64,000 nt of DNA from DUPU01 sp050952465 (GCA_050952465.1 JBMNKZ010000006.1:62001-126000); one strand, 5' to 3'. Positions 39,448 to 53,496 are shown, numbered from the stretch's first letter. A program made the numbers and translations. The notes: generated by a model from the sequence alone, not told the origin.

Positions 39448-41235
39448 AATTATTGGATAATTAGGCGTTTGCGAAACACCGCAGCCCGCATAAATACAGG
39501 CTTTTGTTAACGTTTTTTATATATAACTCCTCTCCAAAATGCGGTAAAATTAAGTTGTAAACAATAATAAAACAACATCTCGGAAAGGAGTTATAAACTA
39601 ATGGTAAGGCCTAAACAATTATCTCTCGCCGATATTTATTCCGACTGTAATAATGTTTTTGAAAACGATAAATATCATTTTCTATCGCTTCTTGAAGATA
39701 ACATTAATCTTGAGGAACTTATTCCTGCTTCCTTCTATACTCACTTTTATTCCTATTTTGGCAGAAAGCGTATATACCCTCTTTCCGGTTTCCTTTGGGC
39801 ACTGATCCTTCAGCGAATTTTCTCCATCCCCACTGACTCACTTCTTTTAATCTTTCTCCAATACTCAAAGGAACTTCGTGACTTTTGTGGTTTTTCGAAG
39901 GTTCCCGATGCCTCTAAGATCACCAGGTTCAAGCAGGAGTTTCTAATGGACTTACAATCATTTTTCGATTCACTTGTTGATGTCACCGAACCGATATGCC
40001 AAAAGATTAATGCATCCCTTGCCTCCATGACCATCTTCGATACTTCCGGCATCGAAGCCTTTGTTACTGAAAACAATCCCAAGTATGCCAACCGCATTAT
40101 CAGTCAGCTAAAAACTTTTAAGAAAGCAATGGGGCTCGATAACTCCTATGACCCCTACAAAGCAGCCTATAAATCCATGCCTTCCCATGCTGCTTCAAAC
40201 CAGGCCATTAAACAGCTCTACATCAATGGACATTTTTGCTATGTTTTCAAGTTTGGTATTATTACCAACGGTCTTGGTATTGTCCGTGACATCTCTTTTT
40301 ACAATAAAGATTTCATAGATGCTCACCCGGACATTATTGTGGAAAAGAAAACCGATTCTCCCGAAGAAGATAAATCCCTTGGAGATGCCAAAGCCCTTAT
40401 CCCTGTTCTTAATGATTTTTTTGATAAGCATCCTTTAATCAATCCAAAGGTTTTCCTCGGCGACGCTGCTTTTGACACGGTTAACATCTATAAATCCCTG
40501 TTTACTGAACTGAATTTTGAAAAAGCATACATACCTCTTAATTCTCGTTCTGGGCTTGGAAACCAGGACTATACCATTAACGAAGATGGTATTCCTTGCT
40601 GCCCTCAAAATCTTCCTATGAAACCGGAAGGCAGCAAATCTAACCTAAAATGCGGGATTCCAACTTTTAAATTTGTCTGCCCTAAAATGTCCTGGGACAA
40701 GTGCGACGATGGCAAATATCGCCGCCGTACCCACTGTGATAATCCTTGTACTGACTCTCTGTGCGGACGAATGCTTTACGTTTATCCCGAGAAGAATCTT
40801 CGCGCTTACCCCGGTACAATCCGTGGCACCGAGGAATGGGATAAAACCTACAAAATTCGTTCCGTTGTTGAAAAATCTATTAACCATTTCAAAGATAGTT
40901 TTTGTCTTGCCGGTCGCAGAACCCAGAATGAAAAGACATTACATGCTGATTTATTATTAGCCGGCATTACCCAGTTAATCACGGTTGTTCTTGCTGACCG
41001 CATTCATAAACATGAATACATTCGCAGTCTGAAGCCACTCATTGCATAGAAATATATTGTAATTCCATATACCTATCCCTTGGGGGTATTTCCTGCGCCC
41101 ATTTTTTCTACCTACACCAGAAGTAAAACTTTTTAGCCTTTTCGTCCTGAAAAAAATTTAATTTGTATTGTTCCCAAGCCATCTTGAACTTTTTATTCTA
41201 GTCCATTTTGCAATTACTTAATTATTGGATAATTA
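39448..41235. mobile_element. Insertion sequence with a single DDE transposase, flanked by a 16-bp direct repeat
   Basis: AATTATTGGATAATTA is present identically at 39448-39463 and 41220-41235 and is itself nearly palindromic. Between the copies lies one transposase gene and little else. The repeat is taken as the duplicated target (or a target that was already paired), giving an element of about 1756 bases. Clear terminal inverted repeats were not found, only a weak TTGC(G/A)AAA likeness. The element separates the CGxCC cluster from its original upstream region. Confidence 0.7.
39601..41049 (+). CDS. DDE transposase (DUF772/DDE_Tnp_1 type, IS1182/IS5-like)
   Basis: The 482-residue transposase has an N-terminal DUF772-like helical domain (FGRKRIYPLSGFLWALIL, then DASKITRFKQEF). 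The catalytic core has acidic residues in TIFDTSGIEAF, FLGDAAFDTVNIY and RSVVEKSINHFKD. A Cys cluster near residues 370-395 (CPKMSWDKC, HCDNPCTDSLC) interrupts the core, as in several members of this group. CGGAAAGGAGT precedes the ATG. The gene is intact and of normal length, so the element may be active. Family placement is by pattern only. Confidence 0.85.
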   Translation: MVRPKQLSLADIYSDCNNVFENDKYHFLSLLEDNINLEELIPASFYTHFYSYFGRKRIYPLSGFLWALILQRIFSIPTDSLLLIFLQYSKELRDFCGFSKVPDASKITRFKQEFLMDLQSFFDSLVDVTEPICQKINASLASMTIFDTSGIEAFVTENNPKYANRIISQLKTFKKAMGLDNSYDPYKAAYKSMPSHAASNQAIKQLYINGHFCYVFKFGIITNGLGIVRDISFYNKDFIDAHPDIIVEKKTDSPEEDKSLGDAKALIPVLNDFFDKHPLINPKVFLGDAAFDTVNIYKSLFTELNFEKAYIPLNSRSGLGNQDYTINEDGIPCCPQNLPMKPEGSKSNLKCGIPTFKFVCPKMSWDKCDDGKYRRRTHCDNPCTDSLCGRMLYVYPEKNLRAYPGTIRGTEEWDKTYKIRSVVEKSINHFKDSFCLAGRRTQNEKTLHADLLLAGITQLITVVLADRIHKHEYIRSLKPLIA

Positions 41236-41268
41236 CTGATTTATAACAATAATTTTATTTACCTGATA

Positions 41269-41297
41269 TAATATATGGTGCTTATCCCAAAAAGGTC
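41269..41297 (-). promoter_or_regulatory. Possible sigma-K-type sporulation promoter facing the CGxCC genes
   Basis: On the minus strand GACC (about 41294-41297) is followed after a 16-base spacer by CATATATTA (41277-41269), which fits the sigma-K pattern AC...CATAnnnTA. Without the insertion element it would start a transcript ~65 bases before the GTG at 39424. The plus strand of the same spot reads GATATAATATATGG and could be a -10 for the EamA gene, so the match may be fortuitous. Confidence 0.3.
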
Positions 41298-41394
41298 ACA
41301 AAATCAAATTAATATATTATAATTAGCATAAATGGAAAAGTTTTATAGGAATAGTTGGCAAATAGAATCACTAGTATTAAGAAAGGAAAAGACA

Positions 41395-42306
41395 ATGACA
41401 GGTAGATTAAAAATAATAACCGCCATGATGGTATTTGGCAGCGTGGGGATTTTTGTTAAGTATATTGATTTGTCGTCCAGCCAAATAGCTTTCTTGAGAG
41501 GGTTGATCGGAAGTGTTTTTTTAATTTTAGCCAGTATAAGCATCAGACAGAAGTTATCTAATAAAGCTACTCTAAAAAGAAATATGAAACTTCTTATTTT
41601 ATCCGGGGCAGCCATAGGAGTGAATTGGATATTCTTATTTCAGGCATATAAATATACTACTGTTTCTAATGCAACTTTGAGCTATTATTTCGCTCCGATA
41701 TTTGTGATTATTTTGGCTCCCTTTGTATTAAAGGAAAAACTCACAATGGTAAAGGTGAGCTGCATTATTACTGCTATGATCGGGTTATTTTTAGTACTTA
41801 ACACAAAAGACACTAGTGTAACTGGTTCTTATAAACACCTTGTCGGCATACTTTACGGTCTATCCGCCGCTATTTTTTATGCGGGGGCAATTTTGATGAA
41901 TAAACTTATCAAAAACATATCTGGTCTTGAGACGACAATAATTCAATTAATGGTAACTGCCCTAGTGTTATACCCCTATGTTTTTATTAAAGAACCTATT
42001 GATTTTGCCGGGATAGATTCTAATTCACTTATCCTTATTTTTATTTTGGGCATTTTGCATACAGGAGTTGCCTATTTTTTATATTTTACGTCATTACAGG
42101 AATTGAACGGACAGACCATAGCTGTTTTTAGTTATATTGATCCCATTTCGGCAGTTTTAATGGCCTCCCTTTTTTTGGGAGAAAGCATGGGCTCCTATCA
42201 GGTAATAGGCGGTATATTGATCTTGGGTTCTGCTTTTATGAGTGAAAGGCTGGGAGACAGTACCTTTACAAGGTGTAAACCTAAAAACGCAAATTCTAAA
42301 GCATGA
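41395..42306 (+). CDS. EamA-family (DMT superfamily) membrane exporter
   Basis: The 303-residue protein has ten hydrophobic segments in two EamA repeats. The first contains SSQIAFLRGLIGSVFLI and ATLSYYFAPIFVIILAPF; the second TVAVFSYIDPIS-type QTIAVFSYIDPISAVL and ends GGILILGSAF. It would export amino acids, metabolites or similar small molecules across the cytoplasmic membrane; the substrate cannot be told. The ATG at 41395 follows AGAAAGGAAAAG. An earlier in-frame ATG (41332) would add 21 non-membrane residues without a ribosome site. It stands alone just before rRNA operon 2. Confidence 0.87.
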   Translation: MTGRLKIITAMMVFGSVGIFVKYIDLSSSQIAFLRGLIGSVFLILASISIRQKLSNKATLKRNMKLLILSGAAIGVNWIFLFQAYKYTTVSNATLSYYFAPIFVIILAPFVLKEKLTMVKVSCIITAMIGLFLVLNTKDTSVTGSYKHLVGILYGLSAAIFYAGAILMNKLIKNISGLETTIIQLMVTALVLYPYVFIKEPIDFAGIDSNSLILIFILGILHTGVAYFLYFTSLQELNGQTIAVFSYIDPISAVLMASLFLGESMGSYQVIGGILILGSAFMSERLGDSTFTRCKPKNANSKA

Positions 42307-42353
42307 TATCAATATCAATAAGCCTGATAACATATGTTACCAATAAGGGCCTA

Positions 42354-42686
42354 TTGACAATGCCCAATGAAGTTGTGTTAAACTAGTCAAGCACCCCAGA
42401 GGACAGTCCCAAAAACTGCCAAAAAAAGGTGGTTGACAGAAGGTAAGAGGTTTGATAAACTAATTAAGCGCTTGAGAGCGCGGAAGAAGATACCAACAAT
42501 GCCAGTGAAGAACGGATTGACAAAGGTAAGATAAGCTGGTAATATGGTCAAGCACTCGAGAGAGGGCAAGTTAAACAAATGAAGATTGACTAAGAACACA
42601 ACATTGTGTTGCAACATTGATCTTAGTGCATTCCGTGCACGTCAAAAAAGATCTTGACAAACTTAGAAGAGTTTGAGAGAATGAAG
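42354..42686 (+). promoter_or_regulatory. Tandem rRNA promoters, operon 2
   Basis: Four sites are visible. P1 is TTGACA 42354 with TAAACT 42379 (19-base spacer). P2 is TTGACA 42433 with TAAACT 42456 (17). P3 is TTGACA 42517 with TAATAT 42540 (17). P4 is TTGACA at about 42654 with GAGAAT (17), matching P3 of operon 1. The sequence after the -10 repeats (GTCAAGC and CTCGAG). One more promoter is present than in operon 1. A boxA-like TCTTTGAGAACTGAACAG follows at about 42753. Confidence 0.78.
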
Positions 42687-42741
42687 ATCGACTAAGAACA
42701 CAACATCGTGTAGCAACGTCGATCCTGGTGCATCCGTGCAC
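42582..42741 (+). repeat. Two copies of the two-hairpin RNA element in the operon 2 leader
   Basis: Copy C is 42582-42640 (outer arms AAGATTGA/TTGATCTT, final hairpin GTGCA/TGCAC). Copy D is 42684-42741 (AAGATCGA/TCGATCCT, GTGCA/TGCAC). They match the operon 1 copies in order and spacing, with changes that keep pairing through G-U or compensation. Confidence 0.7.
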
Positions 42742-42964
42742 TACAAAGCTGGTCTTTGAGAACTGAACAGTGAAAAGCCTGATGTTGTTCAGGAACCGGA
42801 AACAGTAGCAAGAACAAAGAGTTTAAGCTTCGATCCGGGGAATGAGAAACATTAAAAAAGCGAAACCTGGAAATAACTTTGAGAGAAGTAAAAACAGGTA
42901 ATTCAAATCGAGCCAATTAGACCTCGATAAAGTTAGTAGCGGCAAAAGCCGATACGATAAATTT

Positions 42965-44546
<1,582 letters not shown>

Positions 44547-44629
44547 ACACTTTGAAAAGTGTATCCTAAGGTCGATACATCAGGCTTTTAAAACTGTTTA
44601 GTTCTCAGGGACCAAATGGTTTCTGAGGA

Positions 44630-44686
44630 ACATCGGCTAAGGACTGAACGTCCTGTTGCAATGCTGATGTTAGCGCATTCATGCGC
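44630..44686 (+). repeat. Two-hairpin RNA element just before tRNA-Ile
   Basis: Copy E has outer arms ACATCGGC/GCTGATGT and final hairpin GCGCA/TGCGC. Compared with the leader copies both arms of each stem have changed together. It ends 9 bases before tRNA-Ile. Confidence 0.7.
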
Positions 44687-44695
44687 GTCAAAGAT

Positions 44696-44772
<77 letters not shown>

Positions 44773-44790
44773 TTTTTATCTTAATAATGT

Positions 44791-44866
44791 GGGGGTGTAG
44801 CTCAGCTGGGAGAGCACCTGCCTTGCAAGCAGGGGGTCAGCGGTTCGATTCCGCTCATCTCCACCA
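44791..44866 (+). tRNA. tRNA-Ala (TGC)
   Basis: The 76-base cloverleaf begins GGGGGTGTAGCTCAG, has anticodon TGC in CTTGCAAG and encodes CCA. The acceptor stem GGGGGTG/CATCTCC contains two G-U pairs, one of them G3-U70, the known identity mark of tRNA-Ala. It follows tRNA-Ile by 18 bases. Confidence 0.97.
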
Positions 44867-44878
44867 CTTTAAAAATGA

Positions 44879-44935
44879 GCATCGGCTAAGAGCGCAACAT
44901 CCTATTGCAACGCCGATGTTAGCACATCCGTGTGC
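44879..44935 (+). repeat. Two-hairpin RNA element just after tRNA-Ala
   Basis: Copy F has outer arms GCATCGGC/GCCGATGT and final hairpin GCACA/TGTGC, again with compensating changes. With copy E it brackets the two tRNAs. A boxA-like TTCTTTGAAAATTACACAG follows at once (44941) and forms the 23S stalk with 48108-48134. Confidence 0.7.
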
Positions 44936-45062
44936 GTCTGTTCTTTGAAAATTACACAGTGAAGCAAAAAAAGGTAAATCAGTGGAAACTGATAATTACA
45001 ATTTAAATGCTTAGGATTCATCATCATAGTAGTGGCGATTCACGAATCGCCCTATTAAAGAA

Positions 45063-48086
<3,024 letters not shown>

Positions 48087-48146
48087 GAAAAGAAAACTAA
48101 GCATTAATTGCTCACTGTGTAGTTTTGAGAGAACAAAATACATTTT

Positions 48147-48262
<116 letters not shown>

Positions 48263-48277
48263 ATCTAAATTTAAAAA

Positions 48278-48304
48278 AGCACGCCAAAAGGTGTGCTTTT
48301 TATC
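48278..48304 (+). terminator. Terminator of rRNA operon 2
   Basis: AGCACGCC (48278-48285) pairs with GGTGTGCT (48290-48297), one G-U, then TTTTATC. Confidence 0.85.
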
Positions 48305-48435
48305 TTAATTTATTTTAAATGTCAGTGAACTTTGAATATGGTAGAATAGTTAACAGAATATATTATCACTTGCCAAGATTAGGTTATAAGTTATAAACAG
48401 TATAACAATACTCAATGTGTAGGTGACAGGGAAAA

Positions 48436-49731
48436 ATGGAAAATAAAAAATTATCACGGCTTCACTCATATAGATGGGTTGTTTGGTTCGTTTTACTTAT
48501 GGCCTATGTGATTGTATTATTCCAAAGGGTTTCTCTAAATGCCGTATCTAATGAACTACAGGATGAATTTAAACTTTCTGCTTCCGGATTTGCTATAATT
48601 GCTTCAGCTTATCCATATGCCTATGTGTTAATGCAAATACCTATTGGAATTGCTGTTGACTATGTGGGACAAAGAAAAACCGCTGGTTTAGGTGTACTTC
48701 TTACAGCGATAGGGTCTATACTGTTTAGTATGGCTCATAGTGGATGGGCACTGTTTATAGGACGGGTACTCGTAGGTATTGGTTCAGCAACCGTCTTTCT
48801 TAGTATTACGAAAATACAGGTCAACTGGTTTTATACAAGACAATTTGCCAGCATTTCTGGTGTAACCCAGTTGGTTTCCAATACAGGAGGCATGTTGGCG
48901 CAGACTCCTCTAATACTTATAGTCGGGGCAATTGGTTGGAGGGATACATACGAAATAATTGCCGGGATTTGTTTATTTATTTCATTATTGATTTTTTTAT
49001 TAGTAAAAGATAAACCGGCTGATATAGGATTACCATCAATAGAATCCTTAGAAGGGCGCAAAGAAGTAAAAGTTTCAAATAATCATATATGGCGTGCAAT
49101 AAGAGAGGTTATAAGGAATCGCTCTCTTTATCCTGCCATCATCGGATGCTTTAGTACCTATGGATCCTTTTTTACCTTTACAGGAGTGTGGGGGATAAAA
49201 TATTTTACGGAGAGTTCTTATGAAATGACAAAAGCAACTGCCGGGAATTATACCATATCTGTAACTTTAGGAATAGCATTAGGCAGTTTGATTATTGGCA
49301 CTCTTTCAGATTATACCAAAAAACGTAAGATTTTTATGGTGTTCTCTACATTTATTGGTGTTGTTGCTTGGATTTTAATAACTTTTATTCAGATCCCTGA
49401 GGGAATTTTATTATATATTGTTACGTTTATGATCGGTAGCTCCTGTGCTAATGTATTAATTTCCATGGCCTACACGAAGGAAATAAACGACATAAATTAT
49501 TCGGGCATTGCGGTTTCTATTACAAATTTCTGGACTATTTTGGCTACAGCCATTCTTCCTATAGTAGTTGGCGTTATCTATGATGCCAATAAACATCTTA
49601 GCAGCCAATTAATATGGGATAAATGTATGGGTGTGTTACTGTTGATAAATATCATTGGGTTCATTGCATCCTTTTTTACTAAAGAAACAAATGCAAAGAA
49701 TATTACGGTATCAGAAATCAACTTATCATAA
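48436..49731 (+). CDS. Major facilitator superfamily transporter
   Basis: The 431-residue protein has twelve hydrophobic segments in two halves and the MFS loop 2-3 motif GIAVDYVGQRKTAGLG, with a weaker counterpart GTLSDYTKKRKIF after helix 8. The N-terminal region resembles anion/organic-acid symporters of the ACS/NNP type, but the substrate is not evident. The ribosome site before the ATG is weak (ACAGGGAAAA). An extended -10 (TGGTAGAAT at about 48339) may drive it. It stands alone between rRNA operon 2 and the hydrogenase operon. Confidence 0.87.
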   Translation: MENKKLSRLHSYRWVVWFVLLMAYVIVLFQRVSLNAVSNELQDEFKLSASGFAIIASAYPYAYVLMQIPIGIAVDYVGQRKTAGLGVLLTAIGSILFSMAHSGWALFIGRVLVGIGSATVFLSITKIQVNWFYTRQFASISGVTQLVSNTGGMLAQTPLILIVGAIGWRDTYEIIAGICLFISLLIFLLVKDKPADIGLPSIESLEGRKEVKVSNNHIWRAIREVIRNRSLYPAIIGCFSTYGSFFTFTGVWGIKYFTESSYEMTKATAGNYTISVTLGIALGSLIIGTLSDYTKKRKIFMVFSTFIGVVAWILITFIQIPEGILLYIVTFMIGSSCANVLISMAYTKEINDINYSGIAVSITNFWTILATAILPIVVGVIYDANKHLSSQLIWDKCMGVLLLINIIGFIASFFTKETNAKNITVSEINLS

Positions 49732-49782
49732 ATGTACGAGGGACAAATAATTTAGAAACTGACAGTGATATTCAGATTTCAC

Positions 49783-49813
49783 CTGAAGGCCTCCCAGGCC
49801 CTCAGACTTTTTT
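49783..49813 (+). terminator. Terminator after the MFS gene
   Basis: CTGAAGGCCT pairs with AGGCCCTCAG across a short loop with one bulge on each side, then ACTTTTTT. From here to 50008 the sequence is AT-rich; no gene or clear promoter was recognised. Confidence 0.7.
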
Positions 49814-50008
49814 ATGCACTTTTTTAATTAAACCTTATAGAATTCTTAATAAAACCCAAATAATCATTAAGAAATACTAAATGTTTATTATAGGTACATT
49901 ACTATAAATTATTTTAAAATAAATAGAGGATATTGCTAAAAAATGTAGAATTATAACTTCATTCCAGAAAAGAACAACTAAAATACTGGTTGTATTTAAG
50001 GAGGTGTA

Positions 50009-50461
50009 GTGATTTTGGTTGACTACAAGGAAGTTATAAAAAGATGCGGGCACCTAAATGGGGGAATTATTGAGGCTTTTCATGCTGTCCAGGATGAAAT
50101 GAATTATCTGCCGGAGGAAGCAATTATTGCTGCAGCCGAGATATTTAACGTCCCGGTAAAGGAGGCCTATGGGGTAGCTACCTTTTATTCCTTTTTCTCC
50201 ACAAAGCCACGGGGCAAATATGTAATCAGAATGTGCAAAAGTGCTCCATGTCATATTGCGGGAGCAGCAGAAGTAATCAAAACCTTTGAAAAGGAATTAG
50301 GAATATCTTGTGGGGAAACTACGCCAGATAAGAAGTTCACTTTAGAATTGACGGAATGTGTGGGACAGTGCCAGGAAACACCGGTGGTTACAATTAACTT
50401 AAAGCCCTATGTTGGTGTTACACCGGAAAAAGTATCCCAAATTCTCGCAGAGTATAAGTAA
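50009..50461 (+). CDS. hndA: NAD(P)H-linked [FeFe] hydrogenase, NuoE-like [2Fe-2S] subunit
   Basis: The 150-residue thioredoxin-like ferredoxin has ligands C76, C81, C117 and C121 (MCKSAPCH and ECVGQCQE). It matches HydC/HndA, the small subunit that sits next to the flavin subunit in NAD(P)-linked hydrogenases. The start is GTG 50009, close to AAGGAGG; TTG 50015 is an alternative at more usual spacing. It is the first gene of a three-gene operon followed by the NuoF-like and catalytic subunit genes. Cytoplasmic. Confidence 0.92.
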   Translation: MILVDYKEVIKRCGHLNGGIIEAFHAVQDEMNYLPEEAIIAAAEIFNVPVKEAYGVATFYSFFSTKPRGKYVIRMCKSAPCHIAGAAEVIKTFEKELGISCGETTPDKKFTLELTECVGQCQETPVVTINLKPYVGVTPEKVSQILAEYK

Positions 50462-50517
50462 ATACCAATAGAAATAAAGAGAAGGTAAAATTATGCATGG
50501 TAAAGGGGAAATTTTAC

Positions 50518-51765
50518 ATGGCAGAAGAGTTTCGTATTGCCCTGCGTAACATGGGCAAAATCGACCCGGCAAATATAGACGATTATATCGCCATGGGCGG
50601 GTATAAAGCCTTGGAAAAAGCCCGGGATATGGGGTCGTTAAATATTATTGAAGAGGTAAAAAAATCGGGACTTCGGGGCCGAGGAGGTGCAGGATTTAAT
50701 ACCGGACAGAAATGGTACTTTTCTTATAGCCTAGAGAACGATGAAAAATATGTTGTATGTAATGCAGATGAAGGTGAACCGGGTACTTATAAAGACCGAA
50801 TCATTATGGAAAATGATCCCCACACTGTCATAGAGGGAATGGCCATCTGCGCCCAGGCTATCGGTGCCCCAAAAGGGTTCATCTACTGCCGAGGTGAGTA
50901 CCAGGGTCTGGTTAAATCCATGAGAAATGCCGTAGACCAGGCAAAAGAAAAGGGCCTTTTGGGTGATTTCGACATCGAAGTGCGCATGGGGGCAGGTGCC
51001 TATGTGTGCGGGGAAGAAACCTCATTAATTGAATCCCTAGAAGGTCACAGAGGGGAATCAAGATTTCGTCCTCCTTATCCTCCGGTGAGCGGTTTATGGA
51101 AAAAACCCACCATTGTCAACAATGTAGAAACCTTTGCAACTATTCCTCCTATCGTTGAAAAGGGCGGCGAATGGTTTAAAAGTATTGGGGCGGAAAATTT
51201 TCCCGGAACAAAAATACTTACTCTCTCCGGGGACGTCAAGAACAGATCTTTTATTGAGGTTCCGACCAATACCACTATTAGAGAGGTAATCTTTGATTTC
51301 GGACAAGGAATACCCCAAGGTAAAAAGCTTAAAGCCGTCCAGATCGGCGGAACATCAGGAGGTTTTATATCTCCCGCACTTCTAGATACTCCTATTGATT
51401 TTGATTCCATGAGAAAAGCAGGTGCTACACTAGGCTCCGGAGCAGTTTTTGTGCTTAATGAAGAAAGAGACCTGGTAGATATAGTTATGCGAACAGCGGA
51501 ATTTTTCGAGCATGAGTCTTGCGGCAAATGTGCTCCCTGCCGGGAAGGCACCATGAGGATGAAAAATATTCTTGAAAATATCAATTCCGGGCTAGGATCA
51601 AAAGATGATTTGGCTTTGCTCCAAAAATTAGGTCGGGTAATGGCCAGCACATGCCTATGCGGTTTAGGCCAGGCAGCCCCTACCCCTGTTATCACCAGTA
51701 TTAAACATTTCGGTACTGACTTTGAGGCAAAGATCACCCGGGAAGGGAGTGAAAAAACATGGTAA
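50518..51765 (+). CDS. hndC: NAD(P)H-linked [FeFe] hydrogenase, NuoF-like flavin subunit (short form)
   Basis: The 415-residue protein has the NADH/FMN-binding block GLRGRGGAGFNTGQKW, CNADEGEPGTYKDR and GAGAYVCGEETSL. An SLBB region follows, then a C-terminal [4Fe-4S] site (SCGKCAPCREGT and TCLCGLG). It oxidises NADH or reduces NAD+. It lacks both the N-terminal [2Fe-2S] domain and the C-terminal two-cluster ferredoxin domain of typical bifurcating HydB (about 600 residues). The ATG at 50518 follows AAAGGGGAAA; ATG 50497 would add seven residues. It overlaps the catalytic subunit gene by 7 bases. Confidence 0.92.
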   Translation: MAEEFRIALRNMGKIDPANIDDYIAMGGYKALEKARDMGSLNIIEEVKKSGLRGRGGAGFNTGQKWYFSYSLENDEKYVVCNADEGEPGTYKDRIIMENDPHTVIEGMAICAQAIGAPKGFIYCRGEYQGLVKSMRNAVDQAKEKGLLGDFDIEVRMGAGAYVCGEETSLIESLEGHRGESRFRPPYPPVSGLWKKPTIVNNVETFATIPPIVEKGGEWFKSIGAENFPGTKILTLSGDVKNRSFIEVPTNTTIREVIFDFGQGIPQGKKLKAVQIGGTSGGFISPALLDTPIDFDSMRKAGATLGSGAVFVLNEERDLVDIVMRTAEFFEHESCGKCAPCREGTMRMKNILENINSGLGSKDDLALLQKLGRVMASTCLCGLGQAAPTPVITSIKHFGTDFEAKITREGSEKTW

Positions 51766-53483
51766 ATGTCAACATAGACGGAGTTAAGATATCAGTCCCA
51801 GAAAACTACACCATTCTTAAAGCGGCAGAGATAGCAGGAATTAAAATTCCCACCCTGTGTTATCATCCTGATCAAGCAGTAAAAGCTAATTGCCGTGTTT
51901 GTGTTTGCGAAGTAAAAGGCTTGCCTCTGATGCAGACAGCATGCTCTACTCCCGTTTGGGACGGCATGGAGGTCAAAACTAACACACCTGCCGTAATTGA
52001 AGCGAGAAGAACTATTTTGGAATTAATTCTCGCCCACCATCCCCAAGACTGCCTGAATTGTGCGCGAAACAATAACTGCGAACTGCAGAAGCTGGCCGAG
52101 GCCTATTGCTGCGAGAGAAATCCCTTCCCCAATATTATCCGGGGACTCCCTAAGGATAACTCTACCCACGCTGTGGTGCGTGATCCTAATAAATGTATCC
52201 TATGTCGCAGGTGCGACTATGTTTGCAATGAGGTTCAGACTGTCAATGCCCTGGGTTTAGAGAAGCGGGGACGGCATACCATGATGGCGGCTTCTTTAGG
52301 AAAAAGTCTCGCGGAAAGCCCCTGTGTTATGTGCGGCCAGTGCATCCATGCCTGTCCGGTAGGTGCTATTCAAGAAAATGATCAGATTAATGAATTCTTA
52401 GCGGCAGCTGCCGACCCGGAAAAAATTATTGTTACCCAAATGGCACCCGCAGTCAGGGTTGCTTTGGGTGAAGAGGTTGGTTTAGCTACCGGGGAATTGG
52501 ATATGCAGGTTTTGGTCGCAGCCTTAAGGCGGATAGGTTTTGATTATGTCCTTCATACCAATTTTACCGCAGATTTAACCATTCTGGAGGAAGGGAACGA
52601 ACTGCTGAAAAGATTAAAAGAAGGCGGCACCCTTCCCATGGTTACATCCTGCAGTCCCGGCTGGATTAATTTCTGTGAAACCTTTTATCCGGATTTATTA
52701 GATCACCTGTCCACCTGCAAATCACCCCAGCAGATGTTTGGTGCTTTGGCCAAAACTTACTGGGCGGAAAAAATGGGAATAGACCCGGCTAAGATCTATT
52801 CAGTTTCCATCATGCCTTGCACTGCGAAAAAATTCGAGGCCGCCCGTCCTGAGATGAAGAGCAGTGGCTACCAGGATGTGGACTTAGTTCTGACCACCAG
52901 GGAAATCGGGAGGCTATTCCGTATGGCCGGTCTTAACCTAAGTAAAATAGCCCCCAGTAGTTTTGACTCCTGGATGGGCACTTATACCGGTGCTGGGGTC
53001 ATATTCGGGGCCACAGGCGGCGTAATGGAAGCAGCCCTGCGTACCGTTTATGAAGTGGTGACCGGAAAAACTTTGGAAAATGTAAACTTCACTTTTGCCC
53101 GGGGCATGGAAGGAATCAAAGAAGCGGAAATTGATTTGGATGGGGTTAAGGTAAAAGTAGCCATTGCCCATGGTTTATCCAATGCCCGAAAGCTTATGGA
53201 CCAAGCAAAGAAGGGGGAATCACCTTATCATTTCATTGAAGTTATGGCCTGCCCCGGCGGCTGCATTGGCGGAGGTGGTCAGCCTATTACCAAGAGCAAT
53301 GCCAAGCGAGACGAACGAATTAATTGCCTTTACTCAGAAGATGAAAATATGCCTTTAAGAAAGTCCCATGAAAATCCTGAGGTACAGAAGTTATATGAGG
53401 AATTTCTCAAAGAGCCCCTGGGACATAAATCCCATGAGCTGTTGCACACCCACTACACACCAAAGAACAAGAAGTTTCTCTAA
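51759..53483 (+). CDS. hndD: NAD(P)H-linked [FeFe] hydrogenase, catalytic subunit
   Basis: The 574-residue protein has an N-terminal [2Fe-2S] domain (C34, C45, C48, C62) and a His/Cys [4Fe-4S] site (HHPQDCLNCARNNNC). Two [4Fe-4S] motifs follow (CILCRRCDYVC, CVMCGQCIHACPVG), then the H-cluster domain: L1 TSCSPGW (C298), L2 MPCTAKKFE (C354), L3 MACPGGCIGGG (C498, C502). It ends with the small-subunit-like tail. It catalyses reversible H2 formation. L1 has one Cys where well-studied clostridial enzymes have an adjacent pair. Maturase genes are not in the window. Confidence 0.94.
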   Translation: MVNVNIDGVKISVPENYTILKAAEIAGIKIPTLCYHPDQAVKANCRVCVCEVKGLPLMQTACSTPVWDGMEVKTNTPAVIEARRTILELILAHHPQDCLNCARNNNCELQKLAEAYCCERNPFPNIIRGLPKDNSTHAVVRDPNKCILCRRCDYVCNEVQTVNALGLEKRGRHTMMAASLGKSLAESPCVMCGQCIHACPVGAIQENDQINEFLAAAADPEKIIVTQMAPAVRVALGEEVGLATGELDMQVLVAALRRIGFDYVLHTNFTADLTILEEGNELLKRLKEGGTLPMVTSCSPGWINFCETFYPDLLDHLSTCKSPQQMFGALAKTYWAEKMGIDPAKIYSVSIMPCTAKKFEAARPEMKSSGYQDVDLVLTTREIGRLFRMAGLNLSKIAPSSFDSWMGTYTGAGVIFGATGGVMEAALRTVYEVVTGKTLENVNFTFARGMEGIKEAEIDLDGVKVKVAIAHGLSNARKLMDQAKKGESPYHFIEVMACPGGCIGGGGQPITKSNAKRDERINCLYSEDENMPLRKSHENPEVQKLYEEFLKEPLGHKSHELLHTHYTPKNKKFL

Positions 53484-53496
53484 ACCAGTATAATAT

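Noticed and set aside
51075..51737. 220-codon minus-strand frame inside the hydrogenase flavin-subunit gene
   Set aside because: Antisense shadow; the plus-strand protein is unmistakable.
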